Origin: Vulcanimicrobiota bacterium
Lineage (GTDB): Bacteria; Vulcanimicrobiota; Vulcanimicrobiia; Vulcanimicrobiales; Vulcanimicrobiaceae
NCBI GenBank assembly: GCA_003151115.1
Contig: PLWS01000002.1
Coordinates: 434,001 to 498,000 of the forward strand
Direction: 5' to 3'
DNA length: 64,000 bases
A model generated the notes under the pieces. That model made no database searches. It worked only from the letters and a program-made list of their open reading frames with translations, and was not told the DNA's origin. Positions 51,044-59,774 of this stretch are shown here, one piece after another. Both the position numbers and the translations under genes were made by a program. Numbering within the stretch: the first letter of the stretch is position 1; every line of letters starts with the position of its first letter.

Positions 51044-51854
51044 GGGCACGCTTGAATGGGGCGCGCGCACGTATGTTATGGGCATCGTCAACGTTACGCC
51101 CGATTCTTTTTCCGGCGACGGGATCGAAGAGCCCGATCTCGCCGTCGCGTTCGCGCTTACCCAACTGGAACGCGGGAGCGACATATTGGACGTCGGCGCC
51201 GAATCGACGCGCCCCGGCCACCGGCCGGTGCCGGCGGAAACAGAGATCGCGCGAATCGTTCCCGTGCTCGAGGCTATCCGAAACCGCGCGCCCTCGGCGA
51301 TTCTCTCCGTAGACACACACAAGAACGACGTCTTACGCGCTGCAGCCGAAGCCGGCGCAGACATGCTGAACTGCATTTGGGGACTCCCGCCCGATCTTTT
51401 GGAAACCGCGCTCGAACGGCAGATGCCCGTCGTCGTGATGCACAACAAAACGCAAGCGGAGTATGAGGGCGACGTGATGGATGAAGTGCTCTCATTTTTA
51501 GAGGAAGCTGCGGCTCGCGCGGTGCGCGCGGGTATGCCGCCCGAGCACGTCATCTTGGATCCGGGAATCGGTTTTGGCAAGACCGCGGATCACAATCTGC
51601 GCGTCCTGCAGCAACTGCCGCGCTTGGTCGCGCTCGGATTTCCTACGCTGGTCGGCACGTCGCGCAAGTCGACGATCGGAAAGCTCACCGGGCGCGATCC
51701 CGACGATCGCATCTACGGCACCGCCGCGACGACGGCGCTTGCGATCGGCGCCGGCATCGACGTCGTGCGCGTGCACGACGTGTCGCAAACCAAAGACGTC
51801 GCGCGCGTTGCCGACGCGATCGTCCGCAATTGGAGGCCGCCCGGATGGATGTGA
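51021..51854 (+). CDS. folP: Dihydropteroate synthase
   Basis: From the TTG at 51021 the protein has 277 residues, with VMGIVNVTPDSFSGDGIEEP, ILDVGAESTRPGH, ILSVDTHKNDVLRAAAEAG, VILDPGIGFGKTADHNL and LVGTSRKSTIGKLTG. It joins p-aminobenzoate to the pterin diphosphate and is the sulfonamide target. The start lies inside the folC 3' end (23-base overlap); the next ATG would cut into the first barrel strand. Confidence 0.94.
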   Translation: MLLRTRDRGTLEWGARTYVMGIVNVTPDSFSGDGIEEPDLAVAFALTQLERGSDILDVGAESTRPGHRPVPAETEIARIVPVLEAIRNRAPSAILSVDTHKNDVLRAAAEAGADMLNCIWGLPPDLLETALERQMPVVVMHNKTQAEYEGDVMDEVLSFLEEAAARAVRAGMPPEHVILDPGIGFGKTADHNLRVLQQLPRLVALGFPTLVGTSRKSTIGKLTGRDPDDRIYGTAATTALAIGAGIDVVRVHDVSQTKDVARVADAIVRNWRPPGWM

Positions 51855-52222
51855 TTCGTATCGACCGAATTCGCGCGTTCGGACGTCACGGCGCCGATCC
51901 CGGCGAGCGCGACGCCGCGCAGCCCTTCGACGTCACCGTCGTTCTCGAAGCCGATCTGAGTCGGGCAGCCGAAAACGACGACTTAAGACAGGCGATCGAT
52001 TATTCCGTCGTGCATCAAACCGTCACGCGCATCATCGAATCAACGTCGTTTCGCCTGATCGAACGTTTGGCCGCCGAGATTTCGCGCGCGATTCTGGAAG
52101 ATTCGCGCATCGCGCACGCGGAGATCACGGTCGCCAAGCCCGGCGTGCTGCAAGGCGCGACGCCGAGCGTCACGCTGCGCCGTCCCAATCCGAAGTTTCA
52201 CGCGTGGCCCGAGCCGGGATAG
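51845..52222 (+). CDS. folB: Dihydroneopterin aldolase
   Basis: The 125-residue protein has IRIDRIRAFGRHGADPGERD, FDVTVVLEADLSRAAENDDL then RQAIDYSVVHQTV, and ITVAKPGVLQGATPSVTL, the FolB tunnelling-fold set. It produces 6-hydroxymethyl-dihydropterin. The ATG lies in the last codons of folP, and the 3' end overlaps folK by 19 bases. Confidence 0.92.
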   Translation: MDVIRIDRIRAFGRHGADPGERDAAQPFDVTVVLEADLSRAAENDDLRQAIDYSVVHQTVTRIIESTSFRLIERLAAEISRAILEDSRIAHAEITVAKPGVLQGATPSVTLRRPNPKFHAWPEPG

Positions 52223-52662
52223 GGCTGGGTTCCAACTTGGGCGATCCGGCCGCCAACGTGCGCGCCGCGCTCGATGCGTTGAGCGATGTCGGAATTGTTG
52301 CGGCTCGCTCACGGCTCTATCGCACCAAACCGTGGGGACGCACCGACCAGCCCGATTTTTGCAATGCCGCCGCGATTGTCGAAACGCAACTTTCGCCGCG
52401 CGAATTGTTGCTGCGGCTGCAAGCACTGGAACGCAGGTTGGGAAGGACGCCGTCGGTACGGTGGGGACCGCGCGCGATCGATTTCGACATCTTGTTTTAC
52501 GACGACATCACGCTGAACGAGCCCGGATTGCACATACCGCATCCGCGTCTGATGGAACGCGCGTTCGTGTTGGTGCCGCTGGCTGAAATCGACCAACGCT
52601 TCGCGGCCGGCGCCGAGGCCCTGCCGCCAGCGGAACGGGCCTCTGTGGAAGCGAACCCGTAG
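52204..52662 (+). CDS. folK: 6-hydroxymethyl-7,8-dihydropterin pyrophosphokinase
   Basis: The 152-residue protein (GTG start) has IGLGSNLGDPAANVRAALDA, YRTKPWGRTDQPDFCNAA, LERRLGRTPSVRWGPRAIDF then DILFYDD and LHIPHPRLMERAFVLVPLAE. It phosphorylates the pterin for FolP. It completes the folate branch encoded here. Confidence 0.93.
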   Translation: MARAGIGLGSNLGDPAANVRAALDALSDVGIVAARSRLYRTKPWGRTDQPDFCNAAAIVETQLSPRELLLRLQALERRLGRTPSVRWGPRAIDFDILFYDDITLNEPGLHIPHPRLMERAFVLVPLAEIDQRFAAGAEALPPAERASVEANP

Positions 52663-52668
52663 CCCTCC

Positions 52669-53076
52669 ATGCCCGGCAATAACGTCGTCGAACGCGTGCG
52701 CTCGCTCGTGCTGGCGTTCCTGGACACCGACCTCGTGCGGCTGCGCATCGAACGCGACGGCGGCCACGTCGAGCTGCGCCGCCGGGCGAGCTCTCGCCCC
52801 GTTGCAGCGGAATCGCCGGAGCCGCAAGCGCAAGCGGCCGCGCCGCAAAACGTCGACGCAATCCGGTCCGATCTCGTCGGCATCTTTCGCTTCAGCCGTC
52901 CGTTGCCGGTGACCGGCGACTTGATTGATTCGGATCGCGAGCTGGCATACGTGGAAGCCCTCGGCATCCGCAATCCGGTGCGCTCGCTAGGGCCCGGGCG
53001 CTTGGTATCGGTCTGCTGCGACGACGGTAAGCCCGTCGAATACGGGCAAACACTCTTTGAGATCCAGCGTGTTTAA
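52669..53076 (+). CDS. BCCP-like (AccB-type) protein lacking the biotinylated lysine
   Basis: The 135-residue protein sits directly before accC and matches the layout of biotin carboxyl carrier protein: N-terminal helix VVERVRSLVLAFLDTDLVRL, Pro/Ala linker, and a C-terminal lipoyl-type barrel ending DDGKPVEYGQTLFEIQRV, which closely matches AccB (NGQPVEYGQPLF). However, the conserved EAMK turn reads VEALGIRNPV, with Gly in place of the biotin-accepting Lys. It therefore cannot be biotinylated at the normal site. It may be a degenerate or regulatory paralogue. Confidence 0.8.
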   Translation: MPGNNVVERVRSLVLAFLDTDLVRLRIERDGGHVELRRRASSRPVAAESPEPQAQAAAPQNVDAIRSDLVGIFRFSRPLPVTGDLIDSDRELAYVEALGIRNPVRSLGPGRLVSVCCDDGKPVEYGQTLFEIQRV

Positions 53077-54421
53077 GAAAGTCTTGATCGCCAACCGCGG
53101 CGAGATCGCGCTGCGCATCAACCGCGCTTGCCGCGAGCTGGGCGTGAAAACCGTCGCCATCTTTTCCGAGCCCGACCGCGAGTCGCTGCACGTGCGCCAC
53201 GCCAACGAAGCGTTTTGCGTCGGTCCAGGACCGGTCGCGCGATCGTACCTAAGCATTCCCAACATCATCTCGACGGCGCTGATCACGCAGTGCGACGCGG
53301 TCCATCCTGGGTACGGCTTTTTGGCCGAAAACGCGCGGTTCGCGCAAATTTGCGCCGACCACGGCTTGACGTTCATCGGGCCCTCACCTGAAGTGATCGC
53401 CACGATGGGCGACAAGGCGACGGCGAAACGCGTGATGCGCGAAGCGAAAGTCGACACGACGCCGGGAACCGACATTCTGGAGTCGGTCGACAAAGCGCGC
53501 CGCGCGGCGCGCGACCTCGGCTATCCGGTGCTGCTCAAAGCGACTGCGGGCGGCGGTGGCAAGGGCATGCGCGTCGTCACGGGCCCCGACGAACTCGAGC
53601 GCGCCTTTAACAACGCGCAAAACGAAGCCGAGGCAAGTTTCAAAGACGGCCGGCTCTACATGGAAAAACTGATCGTGAGCCCGCGTCATATAGAAGTCCA
53701 AGTCTTGGGCGACAATTTTGGAAACATCGTGATTCTGGGCGAGCGCGATTGCTCGGTGCAGAAGCCTTCGCATCAAAAATTGATCGAAGAGGCGCCGGCC
53801 GCAAATCTGCCGGAAAAGGCTCGCAAGTCGCTGCACGCTATGGCGCTGCGGGCCGCGGAGGCGGTTCATTACACCAATGCCGGAACGCTCGAATTCTTGG
53901 TCAGCGGCGATCGCGTGTACTTCATGGAAATGAACACGCGCATCCAAGTCGAGCATCCCGTGACCGAGATGGTCTACAACATCGATCTCGTCAAGGAGCA
54001 GATCCGGATCGCCGCCGGCGAAGCGCTCGGATATACGCAGGGCGACCTGCGCCCGCGCGGGCACGCGATCGAATGCCGCATCAATGCGGAGGATTCGAAC
54101 AACAACTTTGCGCCGGCGGCGGGCACGCTCACCAACGTCGTCTTTCCGGGCGGCCCCGGCATTCGCGTGGACACCCACATTTATTCGGGCGCTACGGTGC
54201 CGCCGTTCTACGATTCGATGCTCGCAAAAATCGTCGCGTTCGGAGAAACGCGCGAAGCGGCGATCGCGCGCATGGAGCGCGCGCTGCGCGAAACGGTCAT
54301 CGAAGGCGTCAATACGACGATCCAGATGTGCCTCGAGGTGCTCGCCACCGACGCGTTCGTTAGCGGGCACTACGCAATCGACTTCCTGCCCGGCCTGCTG
54401 CGCCAGGCCGACGCTGCTTAG
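53069..54421 (+). CDS. accC: Biotin carboxylase (acetyl-CoA carboxylase subunit)
   Basis: From the GTG at 53069 the protein has 450 residues: VLIANRGEIALRINRACREL, AVHPGYGFLAENARFAQIC, the ATP-grasp KATAGGGGKGMRVV, IVILGERDCSVQKPSHQKLI, FLVSGDRVYFMEMNTRIQVE with the HPVTEMV bicarbonate site, and IECRINAEDSNNNFAPAAG. It carboxylates biotin on BCCP for fatty-acid synthesis. The start overlaps the BCCP-like gene by eight bases, so the two are coupled. Confidence 0.95.
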   Translation: MFKKVLIANRGEIALRINRACRELGVKTVAIFSEPDRESLHVRHANEAFCVGPGPVARSYLSIPNIISTALITQCDAVHPGYGFLAENARFAQICADHGLTFIGPSPEVIATMGDKATAKRVMREAKVDTTPGTDILESVDKARRAARDLGYPVLLKATAGGGGKGMRVVTGPDELERAFNNAQNEAEASFKDGRLYMEKLIVSPRHIEVQVLGDNFGNIVILGERDCSVQKPSHQKLIEEAPAANLPEKARKSLHAMALRAAEAVHYTNAGTLEFLVSGDRVYFMEMNTRIQVEHPVTEMVYNIDLVKEQIRIAAGEALGYTQGDLRPRGHAIECRINAEDSNNNFAPAAGTLTNVVFPGGPGIRVDTHIYSGATVPPFYDSMLAKIVAFGETREAAIARMERALRETVIEGVNTTIQMCLEVLATDAFVSGHYAIDFLPGLLRQADAA

Positions 54422-54431
54422 GGACATTGGA

Positions 54432-54839
54432 ATGCCGACGCGCCGCCTGGGCCGCGAGATTGCGCTGCAAGCGCTCTTTTCGGTCGAAGTCGGGCACCGC
54501 GATCCGGCGGAGGTGCTCGACGAATACCTCGTCACGTCGGGGGACAGCGCCCACCGCCTTTTCGTAAAAGATCTCGTCATGGGTACGTTGGAACACGCCG
54601 GTGAAAGCGACGAAATAGTAGCGCCCTTGCTGCAGCAGTGGAGCCTAGAACGATTACCGACCATCGACCGTTTGCTCTTACGCATGGCGGCTTTTGAGTT
54701 GCGGCACCGGCCCGAAACGCCCGAGCCCGTGGTCATTAATGAAGCGGTCGAACTCGCGAAACGTTTTTCGACCGAAGATTCGGGCCGTTTCATCAACGGC
54801 GTCCTTTCCTCGGTGATGCGAGGCAACGGCAATGCGTAG
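54432..54839 (+). CDS. nusB: Transcription antitermination factor NusB
   Basis: The 135-residue all-helical protein has RRLGREIALQALFSVEVGH, FVKDLVMGTLEHAGESDEIV, LERLPTIDRLLLRMAAFELR and VVINEAVELAKRFSTEDSGR then FINGVL, the NusB family pattern. It binds boxA RNA with NusE in antitermination of rRNA operons. It overlaps the PBP1A start by eight bases. Confidence 0.92.
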   Translation: MPTRRLGREIALQALFSVEVGHRDPAEVLDEYLVTSGDSAHRLFVKDLVMGTLEHAGESDEIVAPLLQQWSLERLPTIDRLLLRMAAFELRHRPETPEPVVINEAVELAKRFSTEDSGRFINGVLSSVMRGNGNA

Positions 54840-56895
54840 AGCTCTGCGGTACGTCGCCGTCGGACTTTTGTTGGCGGTACTGTTTCTTGCGGGCTCAATC
54901 GCCGGCATAGTGGCCGCTTACTCGCGCAATCTGCCCGACATCAGCCGCATGGCGGACTATCAGCCGGCGCGTTCGACGCGGCTTTACGCGCGCGACGGGA
55001 CGCTGCTCGCAAACCTCTACAAAGAGAATCGCACCTGGCTGCCGATCGACAAAATTCCGGCCGTCGTGCGCAACGCGTTCATCGCCAATGAGGACCACAA
55101 TTTCTATTCCCATCACGGCGTCGATTTCTTCGGCATCGTGCGCGCGGGCGTCGCAGACTTGTCACACCACCGGGTCGAACAAGGCGCGTCGACGATTACG
55201 CAGCAGCTCGCTCGCGCGCTTTTCTATACCGATCAACAGACGATCGCGCGCAAGATTCAGGAAGCGCTGCTTGCGATGGAGATCGAGCGCTACTACACCA
55301 AGGACGAAATCCTCGAGCGCTATCTCAATCTTATCTATCTTGGATCCGGCGCGTATGGCGTGGACGCGGCTGCGCACACGTACTTCGGCCGCGGCGCCGA
55401 CTCGCTGAGGCTCGGACAGGCGGCCATGCTGGCCGGGCTGATCGCTGCGCCATCGCTCTACTCGCCGTACGTCAATCTCTCGCTCGCGCGCGAGCGCCAG
55501 CGCCATGTGCTCGATCGCATGGTCGAGAGCGGTTACGTTACGCAAGCGCAAGCCGATGCGGCGTACGCCGCGCCGTTGCAGCTGAGCGGCTTGCGGCCGG
55601 AAGGCTTGCAAGGCTATCGCGATCCGTGGTTTACGACCTACGTCGTCGACCAGCTCGAAAAAACGTTTGGTAAGGCCGCGACATACGAAGGCGGCCTGCA
55701 AGTCTATACGACGATCGATCCGCAGATGGAGGAGATCGCCCAGAGCGCCGTGGACTGGGGCGTGGCGGCCGCTCAATCCGAAGGCATCGGCGCGGACGAA
55801 GCGGCGCTGGTCGCGTTGCGCCCATCGACCGGCGAGATCGTCGCGATGATCGGCGGCACGCATTTCTCGCTGCAGAATCAATTCAACCGCGCCTGGCAGG
55901 CGCACCGCCAGCCCGGTTCGTCGTTTAAAGCTTACGTTTATACCGCCGCAATCGACACGGGCATGACGCCGACGACGGTCATCGCCGACTCGCCGGTGAG
56001 TTATCCGATGGGCGACGGCACGGAATGGGCGCCAAAGGACGACGACTTCCGGTACATGGGGCCGATCTCGCTGCGCGTCGCGCTCGCGCAAAGCCGCAAC
56101 ATCGTGGCGGTGAAATTGCTGCAACTCGTCGGCGTCGATCGCGTGATTCAATACGCGCACCGGATGGGCGTCGAATCGCTTCTGGAGCCGAATCTTTCGC
56201 TGGCGCTCGGCACGTCCGTTATCAGTCCGCTCGATCAGGCCAGCGGCTATTCGACGCTCGCGAACCAAGGCGTACACGTCACGCCGTCGCCGTTTCGGAT
56301 CGTGAAAGACTCGCTCGGCAACGTTGTGCTCGATAATCTGTACCCGCCGCAGACCGAAGTCGTCAGCGCGGGCACTGCCTACGTCATGACGACGATGCTC
56401 GAAGACGTCATCAATCACGGCACGGGCTACCCCAATGCGGTTATCGGACGGCCCGCTGCCGGCAAGACCGGCACGACGACCAACTTTAGAGACGCATGGT
56501 TCGCCGGCTACACGCCCGACTTGGTCGCCGTGGTGTGGCTGGGCAACGACAACTACCATCCGATGAGCGAGTCGTACGGCGGAAATATTCCGGCCCGCAT
56601 CTGGGCGCGCTTCATGCAAGGCGCGCTAAAAAGCGTCGCCAAGCATGATTTTATTTTCCCGGCCGGAGAAGTTTCGAAAATCGCGTCATGCGGAGGCGGT
56701 TACGGCAAGTACGAATACTACCTGGCCGGCACCGATCCGATCTCGCCGTGCGGACATCCGCGTCCGCTGCCATCGCAAGCCGCCGCTGCCGCAGCTGCTG
56801 TCGTGCCGGTGATCATTCCGAACAACATGCCGCCGGCGCCCACGTTCTCGCCGGAACCGACCGCACCGCCGCCGGATCCGACGCCGCAACCATAG
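54832..56895 (+). CDS. Bifunctional penicillin-binding protein 1A type
   Basis: The 687-residue protein has one N-terminal membrane helix (about 5-28), a GT51 glycosyltransferase domain with ANEDHNFYSHHGVDFFGIVR (Glu87 catalytic) and GASTITQQLAR, and a transpeptidase domain with SSFK (Ser363), SRN and KTGTTTNFRDAWFAGYT. It polymerises and cross-links peptidoglycan in the periplasm. The end is a Pro-rich tail (PEPTAPPPDPTPQP). Confidence 0.95.
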   Translation: MRRALRYVAVGLLLAVLFLAGSIAGIVAAYSRNLPDISRMADYQPARSTRLYARDGTLLANLYKENRTWLPIDKIPAVVRNAFIANEDHNFYSHHGVDFFGIVRAGVADLSHHRVEQGASTITQQLARALFYTDQQTIARKIQEALLAMEIERYYTKDEILERYLNLIYLGSGAYGVDAAAHTYFGRGADSLRLGQAAMLAGLIAAPSLYSPYVNLSLARERQRHVLDRMVESGYVTQAQADAAYAAPLQLSGLRPEGLQGYRDPWFTTYVVDQLEKTFGKAATYEGGLQVYTTIDPQMEEIAQSAVDWGVAAAQSEGIGADEAALVALRPSTGEIVAMIGGTHFSLQNQFNRAWQAHRQPGSSFKAYVYTAAIDTGMTPTTVIADSPVSYPMGDGTEWAPKDDDFRYMGPISLRVALAQSRNIVAVKLLQLVGVDRVIQYAHRMGVESLLEPNLSLALGTSVISPLDQASGYSTLANQGVHVTPSPFRIVKDSLGNVVLDNLYPPQTEVVSAGTAYVMTTMLEDVINHGTGYPNAVIGRPAAGKTGTTTNFRDAWFAGYTPDLVAVVWLGNDNYHPMSESYGGNIPARIWARFMQGALKSVAKHDFIFPAGEVSKIASCGGGYGKYEYYLAGTDPISPCGHPRPLPSQAAAAAAAVVPVIIPNNMPPAPTFSPEPTAPPPDPTPQP

Positions 56896-56896
56896 C

Positions 56897-58195
56897 GTGC
56901 AAGACTCACTTTTCAAACGGCCCGCCGCTCCGCTCGAGAGCGTGCAGACCGTTAGCAAAATCGTCGATTACATCCGGCGGATCGTTTCACAAAACAAGAT
57001 CTTGGCGGGCTTGCGCGTGCGGGGTGAAGTTTCCGGACTCTCGCGCCAGCCCAACGGCCGCGCCTATTTCGATCTCAAGGAAGGCAAGGACATCTTGAAA
57101 TGCGTCGCGTGGGAAGGCGACGCGGCAAACCTGCCGCCGTTTAAGGACGGCGATGAAATCATCGTCGGCGGCGATTACGGCACGTACCCGTCGCGCAGCC
57201 AGTATCAACTGGTCGTAAAGTCGATCGAACTCTCCGGCATCGGCGTGCTCTACGCGCAGATCGTTGCGCTCAAGAAGAAGTTCAAAGACGAAGGCCTGTT
57301 CGATCCGAGCCGCAAGCGCCCGCTTCCCGAGTTCCCGCGCCGCATTGCCGTCGTTTCTTCGATGTCGAGTCGCGGAATGGGCGACATTGTAGCGACCATC
57401 AAGGCGCGGGCGCCATTTCTGGAAGTGCAATTCATCGAAACACGCGTGCAGGGCGAAGGCTCGCAGATGGACATTGCTGAGGCTATCGATCGCGCTTCGA
57501 AGTTAGACGTCGACGTGATCGTGGTCGCGCGCGGCGGCGGCTCGTACGAAGACTTGTTCCCGTTCAGTTTGGAGCCGGTCGTGCGCGCAATTGCACGCGC
57601 GCGTCATCCCGTCATATCGGCGATTGGCCACGAAGACGATCATCCTCTGAGCGATGACGTTGCCGATCTCCGATGCGAAACGCCGTCAAACGCGGCAAAT
57701 TACTTCGTCCAGATCGGAGATCGCCTGGTCGCCCGCATCGAGAGCGCGCGGGCGCGCATGTCTCATGGAGCGCGCATTATCTTCGCTAACAGCGCGCAGC
57801 GAGTGGACTCGGCTGAATACGCACTGTTGCGCGCGATGCGCGACGGCGTGCGCGATCGCCAGCAAATGGTGGCGCGGTTGGAGAAACGCGTGGATGCCGC
57901 CAGCCCCGAGCGCGACGTCGCTAAACGGCGCGAGCGTCTGATGCAACTGAATTTCGCGTTCCGCCAAGCCGGCGCGGGAGCGCTTCGCAACGCGCGTCAG
58001 CGCTTCGACGTCTTGCGCGCGCGATTCGAGGGCGCAAATCCTGAAGCGCCTCTCTCGCGCGGCTACGCGATCGTCACGTTCGAAGGCCGTGCGGTCAGAG
58101 ACGCAGCCTCTGTTCCCGGCGGTGCGCTCATCGAAGCGGCAGTCCAGCGCGGAAGATTGCAGGCCCGGGTCGAGAAGAAGATCGCCGATGGCTGA
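56897..58195 (+). CDS. xseA: Exodeoxyribonuclease VII large subunit
   Basis: The 432-residue GTG-started protein has an OB-fold (VRGEVSGLSRQPNGRAYFDL, GDEIIVGGDYGTYPSRSQYQ) and the nuclease core with RIAVVSSMSSRGMGDIVATI, VIVVARGGGSYEDLFPFSLE and ISAIGHEDDHPLSDDVADLR then CETPSNAA, followed by a long coiled coil. It degrades single-stranded DNA with XseB. xseB begins inside its last codons. Confidence 0.95.
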   Translation: MQDSLFKRPAAPLESVQTVSKIVDYIRRIVSQNKILAGLRVRGEVSGLSRQPNGRAYFDLKEGKDILKCVAWEGDAANLPPFKDGDEIIVGGDYGTYPSRSQYQLVVKSIELSGIGVLYAQIVALKKKFKDEGLFDPSRKRPLPEFPRRIAVVSSMSSRGMGDIVATIKARAPFLEVQFIETRVQGEGSQMDIAEAIDRASKLDVDVIVVARGGGSYEDLFPFSLEPVVRAIARARHPVISAIGHEDDHPLSDDVADLRCETPSNAANYFVQIGDRLVARIESARARMSHGARIIFANSAQRVDSAEYALLRAMRDGVRDRQQMVARLEKRVDAASPERDVAKRRERLMQLNFAFRQAGAGALRNARQRFDVLRARFEGANPEAPLSRGYAIVTFEGRAVRDAASVPGGALIEAAVQRGRLQARVEKKIADG

Positions 58196-58427
58196 TCAGA
58201 AGCAGGGCCCCTTCGAAGAAAAGGTTGCGCGGCTCGAAGCTATTGCCAAAGAACTTGAGGGCGGCAACGTCGAGCTCGATCGCGCGGTCGCGCTCTTCAA
58301 AGAGGGAAAAGCGCTCGCGGCCGACTGCGAAAAGTTGCTCAAAGTTGCGCAGCAACAAATCGATCGCGCGATGGAATCTGCCGGTCAAACTGAGGAAGCG
58401 GGTTCGGGCGACGAGATCCCGTTTTAA
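58188..58427 (+). CDS. xseB: Exodeoxyribonuclease VII small subunit
   Basis: A 79-residue helical hairpin with FEEKVARLEAIAKELEGGNV and ELDRAVALFKEGKALAADCE then KLLKVAQQQI, the XseB signature. Several XseB copies wrap XseA. The ATG is eight bases before the xseA end. Confidence 0.94.
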   Translation: MADQKQGPFEEKVARLEAIAKELEGGNVELDRAVALFKEGKALAADCEKLLKVAQQQIDRAMESAGQTEEAGSGDEIPF

Positions 58428-58447
58428 TTGCGTCATAACCACTTCTT

Positions 58448-58966
58448 ATGGCTCGTAGAATTGTAATAGGCATCGTGCTGGCTGCGGTTCTTCTGCCCTT
58501 TATCGGCTGGGCCGCTCTTGATACAGCCAGTAGAATTGCTGCGACAAAAGCTGCTACACAGACTGAATGGATTCGAACTCACATTGTTCCAGGCGCTTCT
58601 CGCGCGGATGCATACGCGATGCTGAAATCGCAGGGGCTGGTTGCGTATAATTGGGCCTATGTAAAAGGGAAAGCCATACCAGCCGATAGTCCTGACCCGA
58701 AGAACCCGCTGGTCGGTGCTGGCTGTGAGACAATCGACTGGTCCAGTGGCGCATGGCCATACCAAAACGAACCTCTACCAAAGCAGGAAGGGGTATGCGT
58801 TGAAGGCCGTCCGGCGAGACCAATTAGGAACCCAGACGCGGACATCGAGTTGGGCGGCGGATTTAACATCTTTTGCGGTTGGTCGACCTCAATAAAAGTC
58901 ACCTTTGGTGACGATGACCGAGTTAGGCATGTCCACATAGGGCAACCGTACCCGACATGCATGTGA
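58448..58966 (+). CDS. Exported or anchored protein of unknown function, low GC
   Basis: The 172-residue protein has an N-terminal hydrophobic stretch (RRIVIGIVLAAVLLPFIGWA) and an exterior part with VPGASRADAYAMLKSQGLVA, YNWAYVKGKAIPADS, GCETIDWSSGAWPYQNEPLP and NIFCGWSTSIKVTFGDDDRV. Three cysteines could form disulfides outside the membrane. No family is recognised. Its base composition is noticeably AT-richer than the xseB and tlyA genes around it, and it splits an otherwise typical xseAB-tlyA-nadK-recN run, so it may be an insertion. Confidence 0.6.
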   Translation: MARRIVIGIVLAAVLLPFIGWAALDTASRIAATKAATQTEWIRTHIVPGASRADAYAMLKSQGLVAYNWAYVKGKAIPADSPDPKNPLVGAGCETIDWSSGAWPYQNEPLPKQEGVCVEGRPARPIRNPDADIELGGGFNIFCGWSTSIKVTFGDDDRVRHVHIGQPYPTCM

Positions 58967-59003
58967 GGCTTCGCAGGGCCGGGTTTGAGGAAAAGCCCAT
59001 CTA

Positions 59004-59774
59004 ATGACCTCGCGCCTTGATGAACTCGTAGCAGAACGCAGCGGCATTAGCCGTTCGCAAGCGCGTGCTCTCATCATCGAGGGGCGCGTGCGCGTCAACG
59101 GCGCGCCCGCCACCAAACCGGGCACCTCCATTCGGGACGGCTCCGCCATCGAAGTCGAACGGCCGCGTCCGTTTGTGAGCCGCGGCGGCGAGAAACTCGA
59201 TCGTGCACTTTCGGAATTCGGAATCGATGTCCGTGGAATGCGTGCGCTCGACATTGGCGCATCGACCGGAGGGTTTACCGATTGTCTCCTAAAACGCGGA
59301 GCCGCTCATGTCGTGGCGGTCGACGTCGGTTACGGGCAGTTGGATTGGGGATTGCGCAACGATCCGCGGGTCACGGTGATGGAGCGGACCAATTTCAGAA
59401 CGCTTGCCGCCGATGCTTTTGCGGGCCAACCATTTGACCTGATCGTCGCCGATGCGTCGTTCATTTCGCTGCGCACGATTTTGGCCCGCGCCGTCTCGTT
59501 TTTGGCGCCTGCGGGAGAGATTGTTGCGCTTGTGAAGCCGCAGTTCGAGGCGGGGCGAGCCCGCCTCGGGAAACGTGGGGTGGTGCGCGATCCCGAAGTA
59601 CACCGTGCGGTGCTGCGCGAAATTCGCGATGCCATGCCTGAATTAGGCCTCATTCCGTCCGCTTTGACGGCATCGCCGCTGGTCGGGCCGGCGGGGAACC
59701 GGGAGTTTCTCTTGCGCCTCGCGCGGCGGGGAGAAGCCGTTTCGGATGCGCGCATCGATGAGGTCGTCGGATGA
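59004..59774 (+). CDS. tlyA: TlyA-family 16S/23S rRNA methyltransferase
   Basis: The 256-residue protein has an S4 domain (RLDELVAERSGISRSQARAL, GRVRVNGAPATKPG) and an FtsJ-like methyltransferase core with ALDIGASTGGFTDCLLKRGA and VVAVDVGYGQLDWGLRNDPR. It adds 2'-O-methyl groups to rRNA cytidines; in mycobacteria it sets capreomycin sensitivity. The stop overlaps the nadK ATG. Confidence 0.9.
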   Translation: MTSRLDELVAERSGISRSQARALIIEGRVRVNGAPATKPGTSIRDGSAIEVERPRPFVSRGGEKLDRALSEFGIDVRGMRALDIGASTGGFTDCLLKRGAAHVVAVDVGYGQLDWGLRNDPRVTVMERTNFRTLAADAFAGQPFDLIVADASFISLRTILARAVSFLAPAGEIVALVKPQFEAGRARLGKRGVVRDPEVHRAVLREIRDAMPELGLIPSALTASPLVGPAGNREFLLRLARRGEAVSDARIDEVVG

